Shown in pieces: positions 23,146 to 34,762 of a stretch of DNA of 64,000 nt. The stretch is taken from assembly GCA_050084985.1 (NCBI GenBank), contig JBITNC010000002.1, positions 24,490,001-24,554,000 of the forward strand, read 5' to 3'. Position numbers and translations under genes: made by a program. The notes below the pieces were generated by a model, which was not told the origin of the DNA, searched no databases, and worked only from the letters and a program-made list of their open reading frames with translations. Source of the DNA: Nageia nagi (Eukaryota > Pinophyta). The stretch's first letter is position 1. Each line of letters starts with the position of its first letter.

Positions 23146-24665
23146 TTGTATGTAGAAAACAAAGTTGATCTCGATTTTCCACTACATGAGGATATTTTAG
23201 AAAACACTATTGATCCTGATAAGCTGCCACTTGAAGATAATTTTGAAACTACTATTGGTCCTAATATGTCACCACTTAAAGATATTTTTAAAAATATAGC
23301 TAATCCTAATATGCCACCACTTGAAGATATTGGTGAAAATACTATCTATCCTAATTTTCCACTGCTTGAAGAAATATTTGATGATGAAATGCATGATAAT
23401 GATAATATTTTGAATCACAAAAGCAAAGATTCTACACTTGATTCGACTACTATAGTTGCTGACACTCTAATTGAAATTCACAATATCAAATCTAACAAAG
23501 AAAAAAAAATCAATAAAAAAATAAAACTCATGTGAAGTGCTTTTCAAAAACTAGAAAAAAAACAAATATGTTGGTCTATTTGTAGATCATTTAAGGAAGA
23601 ATGGTCATCATGATTTGCATTCATTGTCCCCATGATTCCTAAGAATGGTGATCCACCAATAGAATGTAAATGTGATATTTGTTCATGAAAATTAGGAAGA
23701 GATCGAAAGATGCAACTTAAGTATGACACAATTGAAAAATATTGTGGAAAGGAATATGTGAAAATAATAGATCAAAATGGAATAAATTGAAAAAAATAAA
23801 TTGAAAAGGATGAGACTAAATGTTTCCATAAGAAATATGAAATTGAATATAAAAAGATGTTGGAAGAAAAACAAATTCACAATCAAAATAGTACCATAAT
23901 TACAATGCAATATAGAAAAGAAAAAGTATTAGTTTCAAAAAGTTTACAATTTGTAGTTATTTTTTATCTTCTAAAATAAAGTAGGCCAATAATATATTTT
24001 TATGATCTTAAAACACTTTTTGATTTAGCAGGTGTGCAACACCTCCCAAGTTCTCATTGGTATGATCCAAGTGGTAGGAAAATGGAAAAATGTCATGCAT
24101 TGATTGAAAGGGAAGATTTAGTGGAAAGTGTAAAAAAATCAAGATTCATTTCTTTATCAATTAATGAGGTAACTATGGTATATAGCACATCCTAAGTATG
24201 TATACATATTTACACATTCATTGAACATATTAGATAACTCCATTTGCTAACAACACATAGAATGAAAGAAGCTTGTAACTCAGAAAACCTTTTCAATCTT
24301 GTTGTAAATAGTTTGAAAGAGATTGCTAATTTGTATGATGTGGAAATTGCTAGAAAGCTAATATGTGTAAGTGAAAATGATGCTTCAGTAATGTAAGGAA
24401 ATAGAAATGGAATTTATATTTGAATTCAAATATTGGTTTCTCTATATATGATTCCTATTCATTGTATGGCTCTTGGAAACTTTGATGGAAAAAGAATGTT
24501 AAAACATGTAGACACTAGATGGATTTTAATGTTTAAACCTATAAAAAGAGTATTTGAGCATATAAATTTTTGAGTTTTTTTTATCCAAATAGAGGAGTTG
24601 TTGATAGAGCCAATGATACCAATGTTATATGAAATGAACAAATTGATCAAGATGGCTCAAGAAAG

Positions 24666-24701
<36 letters not shown>

Positions 24702-25700
24702 ATTGATTTTGTAAGTGAAAAGAAATGAGTATGTTGGACTATTAAAAGGTTGTATGAAACAAATTTTACAAATCCATTATTTGAGAATTAGATATCATTA
24801 ACAAACAGGAAAATCGAAAATATTTTTTAAGATTCAATATTGTTGATAGACTTTGTATTAGTGTCAATGGAAAATATATTCCTTTATATTGTTTCAAAAT
24901 ATAGGGTGTTGTATCATCCAATGAAATTGAATTTAAGCAAGTTCCTGTGATGCTTATTAGATTTCAAAGAATTTTGCAAGAATCAAGGAGTATGTTGAGA
25001 AACATTGCAAATACATTAACAAAAAAAATTAGAGAAAGATTTTATAGAGATGATTTACTTGAAGCTATGGCTATGGTGAATCTAAATTTTTGGAATCCAA
25101 TTTCATATCATAGCAATACAAGTCAACTTTTTAATAAATGTATGGAGAATATTGTAAATAATTTTGGAAGAATTGTTGAAGTAAATGGTGTTGAGATAAA
25201 AGGAATTCTAGACAAAAAGGATTTGATTCAATAATCTTGAAATTTTGGCTTGACAATGGTTGGTCAGTTTAAAGAATTATTGAATGCATTAGAACCTATT
25301 TCTATAACACAATTATGGAAAAAAATTGTATCCAAGTAGTATGTTGTGAAATTCAATGTCAAAGTATTTTAATTTATACAAACTATGTTAAATAATGATT
25401 TTGGGTTTCATGGAAGATGAAATGGTTTTCAGTGCTTTGCAATATGTTAAATAAAAAATAAGAAATAGATTGGAAAAAAATATTGAAATTTGTTTGCAAA
25501 TTTATGTCTCATATCATATGCTAAAAAGCTTTCCCTATGATAAAGCAATATCATTATGGAAATCATTGAGCAAGAGAAGGTGAGTAAACAAAATAGATGA
25601 AAAGGAAGATGAGGATATCTTCATAGATCACATTTTGAATGTCTCAAAAGATTCAGATATGCACACTAATGGAGTTGGTTCACTAATGAACATGTTTTAG
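23146..25700 (+). pseudogene. hAT-like transposase fossil
   Basis: A DNA transposase that would cut and paste its element. The N-terminal part (23158-23370) holds about five repeats of a 15-16-residue unit such as NPNMPPLEDIGENT. Then a Cys pair (CKCDIC) and KMQLKYDTIEKYCGKEYV form the N-terminal module of a plant hAT-like family. The core reads IYFYDLKTLFDL, SSHWYDPSGRKMEKCHALIE, then ENDASVM-stop-GNRNG and IPIHCMA (about 24360-24470), HVDTRWILMFKPIKRVFEH, and the tail RDDLLEAMAMVNLNFWNP (25051-25104). An AT microsatellite lies in the middle. Several stops and frame changes; about 850 codons originally. No start is certain: upstream TGTATGTAG at 23148-23156 may be a splice acceptor. Terminal inverted repeats were not found. 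Confidence 0.68.
24665..24702. repeat. (AT)n microsatellite
   Basis: About 18 AT units with one T-T slip, inside the hAT-like fossil. Confidence 0.9.
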
Positions 25701-25916
25701 CTACCATAGCTATGAGTTAATTTTTTTACTATGACTTGTATTGTAGTTTGTTAGGAACTTCTTAGATTTCTCACTGTGTGGATGGAATTGAATGTTATTT
25801 TTAAACAATGTTATGCAGATATTGTATTTGATATTTGTTAAGTTCGATTAAACTACTGATAGTTATTCTAATTTCCATGATGAATGCATGCATCTTGAAT
25901 CTTAATTCTTGACATA

Positions 25917-26094
25917 GATGATTGTTAGTGTATTGACATAGATGATGGTCAATATATTGACACATATAATTATTAGTATCCTAACAAAAATGATCATCTG
26001 TTTCAATACACTATCGATCATATGTGTTAAGACACTAATGATCATCTATGTTAAGACATTAATGATTATCTGTGTTAATATATTAATGATCTTA
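25917..26094. repeat. 24-bp-phased palindromic array 1 (8 units)
   Basis: A TGATCA-like core recurs at 25919, 25943, 25967, 25991, 26015, 26039, 26063 and 26087: every step is exactly 24. Best units read ATGATCATCTATGTTAAGAC. Lies between the hAT-like fossil and the 3' end of the unknown minus-strand gene. Confidence 0.9.
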
Positions 26095-26672
26095 TGGGTT
26101 TGAATAGTACATACAAATGCTATCATTAAAAGAAAATACTTGGCCAAATATTGAATGATTAAACTAATATTCCTCTAAAAAAAGTTACCATTCTAATTGT
26201 TATAAACTTTGAACATAGTTGCTAATACAAAAGCTATCATTCAAAACACATATGTATGCAAACATACAATGATTCTAAACATACTTTTTCATACCAAAAA
26301 ATGGTTTTACTCATGAGCTATGGGAATTAATATTCATTTCAATTATTCAATGTATTACAACAATCATTCAAAAAATAACATTTTAAATCCCTATTTCAAT
26401 AGTTTGAAACTTTGAACATAGTTGCAAATGTTATCATTCAAAAGCACATATTTATGCAAATATTCAATTATTCAAAACATACCTAAAACAATTTTGCTCA
26501 TATGTAAACGAACATTTCAATGTCTAACAAAATTTTAATGTTTCAAAAAACTCTTGTTTACATTATCAACAATGCCACAACATCAAAGTACAACAAGTTT
26601 TTCTAAAATTAAAAATTCTTTGCAAATTTTTTTATAAGAAAAGTTTCAAACATCCAAATTCCCACTTCATGT

Positions 26673-29600
26673 TTAAATTTGAAATACTATCTTTTGAATA
26701 ATGTCTTCAACATTCTTCTGAATCTCCTCACTTTGAGGCTCAATAATAGTATCTTCAACAAATATAGGTTGGGATGTTGATCCCAACTCTACTATTGTCA
26801 ATACTCCTCTTTATGCAATATCCAATGTTTGAACTAAGTTTCTCAACTCTTTTCCTTCATCCTCTCCTAGTATCTCCAAAACATTAGTCTCCTTCTCTTT
26901 TTGCTTCATTAGAATGTGGTAGTCCATATTATGCTCCTTTATTATTAATTTTAGTGCATTATTATCCTTTAAAGATTTAAGGAGCTTCTCACTTTACATA
27001 GATGCATTTAGCAGGCTCTTCCTTGCCTCTTCAACTTGAACAACCAAGTTGTTTACTTGTTTTTTCAAGTTATCAAAGTTGAAATGAAAAATAAATCAAA
27101 GATGATATTTAGATATGAAAATTGAAATAAAATAAGAAAATAAAATTACAATAAATAGTGCATATACTACTAAATTGCTTACAAAATTCTTACCTCTGCT
27201 ACTTATTTTGTATCTTTGGTAATTTCCACCTTTTGCATATTAGTGTTAAAGAGTTGTAATAGGCTTGGGCTTTGGCATCTAAATTTTCTAGCTTGGTTAA
27301 AATGTAATTGATGTTAATGTCTACATACAGGGAAGAAAATTTTGTCTTTCCTAATGTGAATGCTTTAAAATATGCCACAAGCTTCTTTGGAGAAATTTTC
27401 AACTCTAAAAATATCTTTTTCCTCTTCTCATAGTTTGCAAACCTGGCATTGATCTCTTTCAATAGTACTTTTACATGAAATTCCCACATCTTTGCACTCA
27501 AAATGTTAGAAAGAATAGAATTCTCAATTGTTTTCCTCCACATTTGAGCAAATTAAACTATCAACTAAAATAGATGGATTTAAATATTCATCATCATCTT
27601 CTTCTTCTTCTATGGCTATAGTTCCAATCATGATCTATTGTGTTACCCACTCTAGAGGCTTTTGGCTTGCAATAGCTTGATGTTGACTCTCTTTCCCTTT
27701 GCCTTCACCATGCATGGTTCCTTGCTCTTTTATCATGCCCTTCAAGTAATCCTCATAAAGATTTGGTGTACAATGATTTATAGTATTACATGTGGCTGAA
27801 TTAATATTTGAAAAAGTGAAATTTGGGATGTCGCTAATTGATGGAATATTGTATGAGCCATAAGCATTTAATTTTATTATTCTTTTGGTTCTTCCTTTTT
27901 GAGTAAAAGTATCTCTACCATCAATTAAAATATTCTATAAAATATCTAAAGGAATCTGTTTTCCTCTTGGTTGCACTTGCACCTGACCTCTCATCGATGG
28001 AATAGGGGGTGGAAGCATTGCTCCTAAAATAATGGGTTGCTTCTAACAAATTGAAAAATTGGCCACTCACCTTCAAAAATTAAAATTTATTAGATTAATT
28101 ATAATGTATTGCATTGCAAATAATAAGAAATAAAAAATTATTTAAAGGTATTCATCTAAGACTACTATTCTTACCTTCTTGATCTAAGACTTGTGTGGAT
28201 TTTGTGGAAATGGGATGTGCCTATGTAACTTGCCCTATTGGTGGTGGAGAAACTATATTTAGAACCATATTTGCATATGTAATCAATAAAAAATTCCAAA
28301 AACATTTAGAAACTAGAATAAATGATTATCTACAACCTCATTGATGATTATCATGGATAAGTCATTGATGATCATCTTTAAGATGACACTAATAATCATC
28401 TGTGAGAAGATATAGATGATCATCTATGTCATCTCATGAATAATCATCAGTATCTTCTCATAGATGATCATATCTAAGAAGACACAGATGACCATCTATG
28501 TCATCACATGAATGATCATTAGTGATATTACACTAACTATCATCAATATAGTCTCACTAATGATTATTATGAAATGACATTGATGATTATCTATGCAATC
28601 TCATAGACTCACAAACTAACTACTAGTGTATGTTGTTGAAAGAAAGTGTGAATACTTGAGATATAAGAGTTGTGTTGTTGCAGTTGTTCAACTTCATTAT
28701 CATCATCAACATTAATATGAGTATTTTTTTAAATAAAGGAGACATGTTGTGACTATGGTATGACATAATAGAATTATCTGTAGAATCTGAGATGATTTGT
28801 GAATTTTGCCTATGCCTTTTAGAAGATTTCCTCACCAAGTATGAATCAAATTTCCCTTAAGAATATCTAATATCTTTGAGCTACATTCCTTTTATTTCAA
28901 CCTATCTATGAAAGGTTGAATCTGCTACCTTTCTTTGCATTAATGATAAACAAAATTTTTAATTAATCATAAATTGTCATGGCTAGTTATTCAATTCCAT
29001 AATACAATTATCAATTATATATTGAATACACACCAAATTCTAATTAACAACACAATAAAAGATACTAATACCTGCACTTCATCTATAATCAGTGTCAATG
29101 ATTTGAGCTGACCATGATTGATTGTTGGAGGTGGGGTATTTTGTAGGCAATAAAGAGACTCATAGTATAAAGAAAGCAAATACTTGTAGTTGGACAAGTA
29201 GACATTTTGGGAGCTTGATATTTTGATAGTCCCAATATCATTTCTAATCATATTTGTAATGAAATAGGACCAATCAAATCTTTTTTTCTCAATACATATC
29301 AAAATGTAAAGAATTCCCCAAAATAGAATGTCCAGTTCTTTCCCTTATAAAACTATTTTAGCTTGGAAAAACTCTATGACAACCTTCAAGAAAGGGTTCT
29401 AGAAATCTTGCAAATTGAGGACCCTTCTTGAGGGATTACGGTTAACTATAAATAATATACTAAATTATCAAATATTTCAAAGTAAAACAACTTACAAAAG
29501 AGTGAAAGACACATCAAAATCAATTAAAACAATACTAGATAAGTTAAAAACAATTTTACCTCTTAAACATTTGGCCAAGATACCATAGTTTGTTTCCAAA

Positions 29601-29961
29601 TATATTTTATCTTTCTCATTTAACAAAGTTAACTTTGTATTGACTATCTCCTCAGCATCTTTATATGGTATACTTGTCAACCTATGTATATTAGAAGGTT
29701 TGGCAAAGAAAAAAATAGGTTTCCCATGGTTTTTCATTGTAACAATCAAATTTTTATTCTTGAATGAACTAAAAATTGCATCAAAAAGAGGAATATCATT
29801 CAAAAATGTGCCCATTGAAACCAATGGCATAAGATAGAATTCTTGCAACCAACTAAAATCATATATGGGAGTGGTAAGAATCTCAAAAATTTTGGGGTAA
29901 ATAAGATTCTTATAATTGTATGATGATACATATCCATTATGGTAGCATTGGAAGTTGACAT
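26673..29961 (-). pseudogene. Unrecognised multi-exon gene flanked by 24-bp arrays
   Basis: I do not recognise the family. Read on the minus strand it has about six coding blocks with GT/AG borders: 29961-29496 (starts MSTSNATIMDMYHH, includes LVSMGTFLNDIPLFDAIFSS; donor GTAAGT), 29445-29072 (RFDWSYFITNMIRNDIGTIK; donor GTATTA), about 28935-28620 (VRKSSKRHRQNSQIISDSTD), about 28270-28175 (SPPPIGQVT; donor GTAAGA), 28043-27194 (PPPIPSMRGQVQVQPRGKQI, then acidic IAIEEEEDDDEYL, then KLVAYFKAFTLGKTK; donor GTAAGA) and about 27075-26673 (coiled-coil-like, ends at TAA). About 800 residues. Frameshifts near 29850, 28735 and 27545 and several stops show it is broken. The second array sits in the third intron. 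The first intron (50 bases) is very short. Confidence 0.5.
28321..28592. repeat. 24-bp-phased palindromic array 2 (12 units)
   Basis: Cores at 28323, 28345, 28369, 28393, 28417, 28441, 28465, 28489, 28513, 28537, 28561 and 28584; all inner steps are 24. Spacers alternate between a form with AGAAGA and its complement TCTTCT. Lies in a predicted intron of the unknown gene. Confidence 0.92.
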
Positions 29962-30074
29962 GGTGATCCTATGCAATGAGGACTTGACAAAGGGTGGATT
30001 TATAATATAGGAGGGCAAGGAGCAACTTAGAACATTGCATGGGAAAAGAAGGGGCAAGGGGGCAGTGAGGAAAC

Positions 30075-30085
30075 AATATATAAAG
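30075..30085 (-). promoter_or_regulatory. Possible TATA box of the unknown minus-strand gene
   Basis: TTTATATATTG on the minus strand about 115-125 bases upstream of the ATG at 29961, between the start codon and array 3. Confidence 0.4.
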
Positions 30086-30216
30086 AGAGGTTGGAGGAGT
30101 GAAATAAGGTGAAAATGATCAATGGAAGCCCTTTTATAACACTTGATATGTGTTAGCATTTATAATGTATGATCACATTAATGCCTTTTTCAACAAGTCA
30201 TTTTATTTGGAGTGTA

Positions 30217-30632
30217 GATAATCAATAGTGCCAATGTATAGATGATCATCTGCATAAATACATAGATGATCATATGTACAAAAATCACAAATGATCATTT
30301 GTACAAAAGCAAAGATGATCATCTATATAAAGTGTAGACTATCATCTATGCTTTTGTATAGATGATAGTCTACACATTTATGTAAACGATCATCTATGCT
30401 TTTGTACAGATGATCATCCCTCCCTTTATGTATATGATCATCTTTATTAAAGTGCAGATGATCATCTATATAAAAGTATTGATGATCATTTGCACTTTTA
30501 TATAGATAATCATTTGCTCTTTTATGCAAATAATCATCTTTACATTTATGCAAGTGATCATCTACACTGATCTATAGAAGATTGTATGCACTTTTGCACT
30601 ATTGATTATCTCTACAATATGTAGATGATCAT
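30217..30632. repeat. 24-bp-phased palindromic array 3 (about 17 units)
   Basis: Cores at 30219, 30243, 30267, 30292, 30316, 30339, 30363, 30387, 30411, 30435, 30459, 30483, 30507, 30531 and 30555, then 30603 and 30626. Steps are 24, rarely 23 or 25, with one 48-base gap. Consensus GATGATCATCT with spacers that are versions of TATATAAAAGTGCA in either orientation. Because 24 is a multiple of 3 the array gives a spurious repetitive minus-strand ORF (30553-30323). Lies just upstream of the unknown gene's promoter. Confidence 0.94.
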
Positions 30633-30639
30633 CCCCACA

Positions 30640-30990
30640 AAATGGTAGATGAATTATTTATCTGTAAGAATCAATCATCATAATTTTATAAAATTGAAAA
30701 ATAATATACATCATCAAAAATTTCTAACTTAAAAAAAATTAATTTCACTACTTACCTTATGCAACTTTCGAACACCTTTTGCCATGACTTCGAATCATGT
30801 TCGCCAAAATTTGAAAATTTTATTTTCACCATCATTCCTTATGCATAATGCTATATTTTAACTAATAAATACCTCAAGTTCAATAAATAAAGATCAACCT
30901 AAAGTTGAATATAAGCCACCTTAGCTAAAGTAAGAAATGAAAGATATCAATAAGGATCTAAAGATAAATACAAACTGGCCTAGAAACAAG
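30640..30990. other. Unassigned junction between array 3 and the copia element
   Basis: No gene seen. The left edge of the copia element lies in here or just right; its 5' LTR and gag N-terminus are absent. Confidence 0.4.
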
Positions 30991-31079
30991 CAAGTCATTG
31001 ACCATGATGAATTCATAAGAGTTGATCAACAAAGAAGAATATTTACAAGAATATTAGATTCCAATTAGTATTATTCAAA

Positions 31080-31490
31080 CAAGTTTTACAATTTCTATTC
31101 TAGCTATAGAAATGCCTTTTATGGTTAAACTATTATAGATTTAATCATTAAGGTTATAAAGTAGTTGATTATAGATTAAATATTAAACCAACCAACTTTA
31201 TCCATTAGAATATATTTTCACTCTTAATAGAAAATAATGTGGAATGTTACAAGTATCGCAATTTTGACCACATAGATAAGTTTTGTAGAAGGAAATTTGC
31301 AACTTGGCACAAAAAAAGAGAAAAACTATGGAAAGCCTAATAGCATACACATCAATCAAACTTCTGAGAAAGAAATAGAATCTTTTGATAAGAATAAAAA
31401 TATCACTGAAACTAAACCTAAGATTAAGAAGATATAGAAAGAAAATAATGACAATATCAAGAAATCTTTAATTATGCAAATTATTTTAAA
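31080..31490 (+). pseudogene. Gag nucleocapsid part of the copia element
   Basis: Two zinc-knuckle positions typical of this type of plant copia gag can be traced. The first (about 31120-31175) has its Cys codons changed to Tyr or Phe and a stop. The second (31237-31280) reads ECYKYRNFDHIDKFC, with the second Cys as Tyr and the Gly as Asp. All changes are G-to-A type. RNA binding would be lost. Confidence 0.65.
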
Positions 31491-31499
31491 GGCACCAAA

Positions 31500-33040
31500 T
31501 AAATCTAAACCTTAGATACTTAATAATGGATGTTCTAAACACATGTTAGAAGACAAGCAAAGTTTCTAGAATCTAAGGTGGTATGATGGTGGTTTAGTCA
31601 AATTTGGAAATAATGGTGGAGTAAAAATAGTTGGAAAAGTAATATTAAAATTTAGAGATGGCAAAATCAAGACTAAAGAAGTACTTTTTATTATGGGTCT
31701 AAACAATAATTTGCTAACTGTTAGTCAAATATGTGATAGAGGCAATTATGTCATCTTCAAAAAGCATGGCTATCAAAGTAGAAGATCAAATAGTGGAAAG
31801 TTAGCTTCCCATTATACAATAACATCTAATGACTTATATATTTTAGTCAAGAATACTAAAGATTCTTGCTTTTTGAATTAGGAGAATGCAAATTGGTTAG
31901 GGCATAAGATATTGGGTCACATCACTTTTGATAATCTTGTAAATATCATCTCTAAAGAAGTTGTAAGAGGTATGGAAACAATTTCAAAACCATAAAAAGG
32001 TATATGCTCTTATTATAAAAAAGGTAAGTAAAATCAATTTTCTTTAACACCAAAGAGTACAATACTAGTAAGGCTTTAGAACTCATCCATACTGATCTAT
32101 GTCAATCAACAAGAATACATAGCATAAACAATCATAGATATTTCATGCTATCTATTGATGGTTACACCAAAATGACACGGGTCTAGTTTCTTAAAAACAA
32201 GTCAAAGGCTCTTGATATGTTTAAGTGCTCCAAAAGCTTAGCTGAAAACCATATTGGTAGAAGGATCAAATGCTTAATATAAAATAGATAAGAAGAGTTT
32301 ATCTCATAGGAATTTATTAAATATTATGAAAAGTATAACATTAGTAGATAGTTCTCAACTCCACAAACACACTAGCAAAATGGTGTGGTAGAAGGGCATA
32401 ATAGAATAGTGCAAGAAATGGCTACAAATATATTAATAAAGGGAAAATTTGTTGATCTCTTTTGGAAAGAGGTGGTATAGGCAGTTTTCTATATCCAAAA
32501 TAGATTCTTTCTGAGACCAAATGAAAATAAGACACCATATGAGCTTTGGTTTAGAATGAAGGCTATAGTCAAACACTTCAAGATCCTTAGTAGTAACTAC
32601 TATATTAAAAAGACTAAAGGCAATCTTAGAAAGTTTGAATATAGAGCAGATGAAGGTATTTTCAATGGATACTCATAAAAAATTAAGGCTTATAAAGGCT
32701 ATAAAAAAAGGATTAGAAAAATAGTTAAAAGTGCTTATGTAAAAGTGGGTGAAGGTATAGATTTGTTAGCTAATAATCAATCCAACTACCCCACTTATGA
32801 GGAAATAATAGAGGGAGATGAACATGAAGAACCAAAAGAAGAACAATCAAATTTAGCCACTCCATCTACTCCAGCCACTCCAAAGACACCTACAAGGTAT
32901 GTGTAAACAAACCATCCTAAAAAGCATATTATAAGAGATCTTAAAATAAGTGTTAGAAATAGAATAAGAACTAAACAAGCACAAGAGCATACAAATTACT
33001 ATTTATTATCTCACATTGAACCAAAAATTATGATGGAAGC
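31500..33040 (+). pseudogene. Protease and integrase of the copia element
   Basis: Protease region 31512-31800: ILNNGCSKHMLEDKQSF with Asn where the catalytic Asp is usual, then VKFGNNGGVKIVGK and the open stretch VLFIMGLNNNLLTVSQICDR. The pre-integrase motif follows (ANWLGHKILGHITFDNL). In changing frames the core is traceable: ALELIHTDLC, SIDGYTKM, then the QQNGVVE-type box at about 32370-32395 and PNENKTPYELWF at about 32518-32552. Many stops and frameshifts. Confidence 0.75.
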
Positions 33041-33059
33041 TTATTGAGATAAAAACTAG

Positions 33060-34545
33060 GTGAAGGCAACAGAAGAAGAATTGAATCAGATTGAGAAGAA
33101 CAAGACATGGGAACTAGTTCTTAGACTGGTAATTAAGAATGTCATTGGTACTAAGTGGCTATTCTATAACAGGTTGAATAAATATGGTCAAGTTGTTAGA
33201 AACAAAGCTAGACTAGTTTGTAAAGGTTATGCTCATATTGAAGGAAAATATTTTGATGAAACATTTGCCCCTATAGCTAAATTAGAAGAAATCAGAATGT
33301 TCCTTGCTTTAGTAGTATATAAAACTTTTAGAGTTTATAAAATGGATGTTAAATCAACATTTTTAAAGGATAATCTTGAGGATGAAGTGTATATTGAGAA
33401 ACCCGATGGTTTTCAACTTGGAGAAGATCCAAATATGGTTTATAGGCTCAAGAAAGCATTATATGGTCTAAAGCAAGCACCCTAGGCATGGTACTCAAGG
33501 TTAGACAAATACCTACTACAACAAAAATTCAAGAAAGGTATGGTTGATAACAATATTTATGTCAAAACTAAGAATAATCGTCAAATTTTAGTTATTATAT
33601 ATGTGGATGATATTATCTTTTACTGTTGTAAATACAAGTTAAGGATTTTTTTGCTCAAATAAAAAGTGAATTTGAAATGTATATGATAGGTGAGATATAT
33701 TATTTTGCTGGTCTACAAATATATTGATTAGATAAAGGAATATTTATTTCTTAGGTCAAATAAGTTAACAATATGTTGACAAAGTTCAAAATGGTATATT
33801 GTAAATTAGTTGATACCACCATGACAATTAGATGTAAGCTTAGTAGGGATGATATTTCAACTTTAGTTGATCAAAATTTTCATAGGTATATTATTGGAAG
33901 TCTATTGTACTTAACAATTTCAAGACTTGATATTCTTTAGTATGTATGGTTGCCATATTTCAAGTAGATCCCAAAGAAACACATGTAAAAGTAGTTAAGA
34001 GGATTTTTAGATATCTTAAAATCATAATGGAGTATGGTTTATGGTATCCCAAAGGAAAATATGGTACCTTAATTTCTTAATATGATGTTTATTGGGTCAA
34101 ATTTATTGATGATATAAAAACCACAAGTGAAGGTGCTTTCTACCTTGGCAACAAGCTTGTATCATGGCATAGTAAAAAGTAAGATTCAATGTCATTATCT
34201 ATAATAGAAGCAAAGTATATTTCATCAACATCATGTTGTATATAGGTATTATGGATGATGAAAATATTTAAATACCTTTGCATTCATTTCAATAAGTCAA
34301 TTTCAATCACATGTGATAATACAAGTACTATCAATATTTCAAAAAATCTAGTGATGCACTTAATAACTAAGCACATAGCTATCTGGTATCACTTTCTTTA
34401 GGAGAAGGTTGCTTAAAATGAGATGAAATTGGAGTTTCTACCCATAATAGAGCAAGTTGATGACATATTTACCAAACCATTACCAAAGGAAGTATGTCAA
34501 TATATTATATAAAAATTGGGAGTGATAACTCTTCTCAAATACTAA
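33060..34545 (+). pseudogene. Reverse transcriptase and RNase H of the copia element
   Basis: Open for 141 codons from 33060: EELNQIEKNKTWELV, NVIGTKWLFYNRLNKYGQVV, RNKARLVCKGYAHIEG, YKMDVKSTFL (usual YQMDVKSAFL), then LKKALYGLKQAP before a stop at 33483. The catalytic box YVDD is at 33600-33611 in the same frame. RNase H follows (GAFYLGNKLVSWHSKKQDS, STSCCIQVLWM, ITCDNTSTINISKN) and the pol end IIEQVDDIFTKPLPKEVCQ before TAA 34543-34545. Confidence 0.9.
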
Positions 34546-34687
34546 CCAACTATTGGTGCACATTCTCGGGAGGATCATCTTATTCTTGCTATATTTCTTG
34601 CTTCTAGTTGTTATTCATTATTTTACTAATGTGTGCTTTAGAATGTTGTGTACAAAATCAAGGGGATTCTATATCCCTTTGTTATTA

Positions 34688-34762
34688 TTATCAAAGGGGG
34701 AGAGATGAGAAGTAGTTATCATCCATGTCATACGTGTTGCCAAAAATTCCAAAGGGGGATAT
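34688..34762 (+). promoter_or_regulatory. Polypurine tracts before the copia 3' LTR
   Basis: CAAAGGGGGAGAGATGAG near 34691 and CCAAAGGGGGATA near 34749; the second directly precedes the likely LTR start. Confidence 0.6.

Noticed and set aside
30323-30553. Minus-strand protein with octapeptide repeats
   Set aside because: It is the 24-bp array read in frame (24 is a multiple of 3); no start context or conserved residues beyond the DNA repeat.
25917-30632. CRISPR array
   Set aside because: Units are 24 bp with a drifting palindromic core, spacers are versions of each other, and the surroundings are plant transposons.
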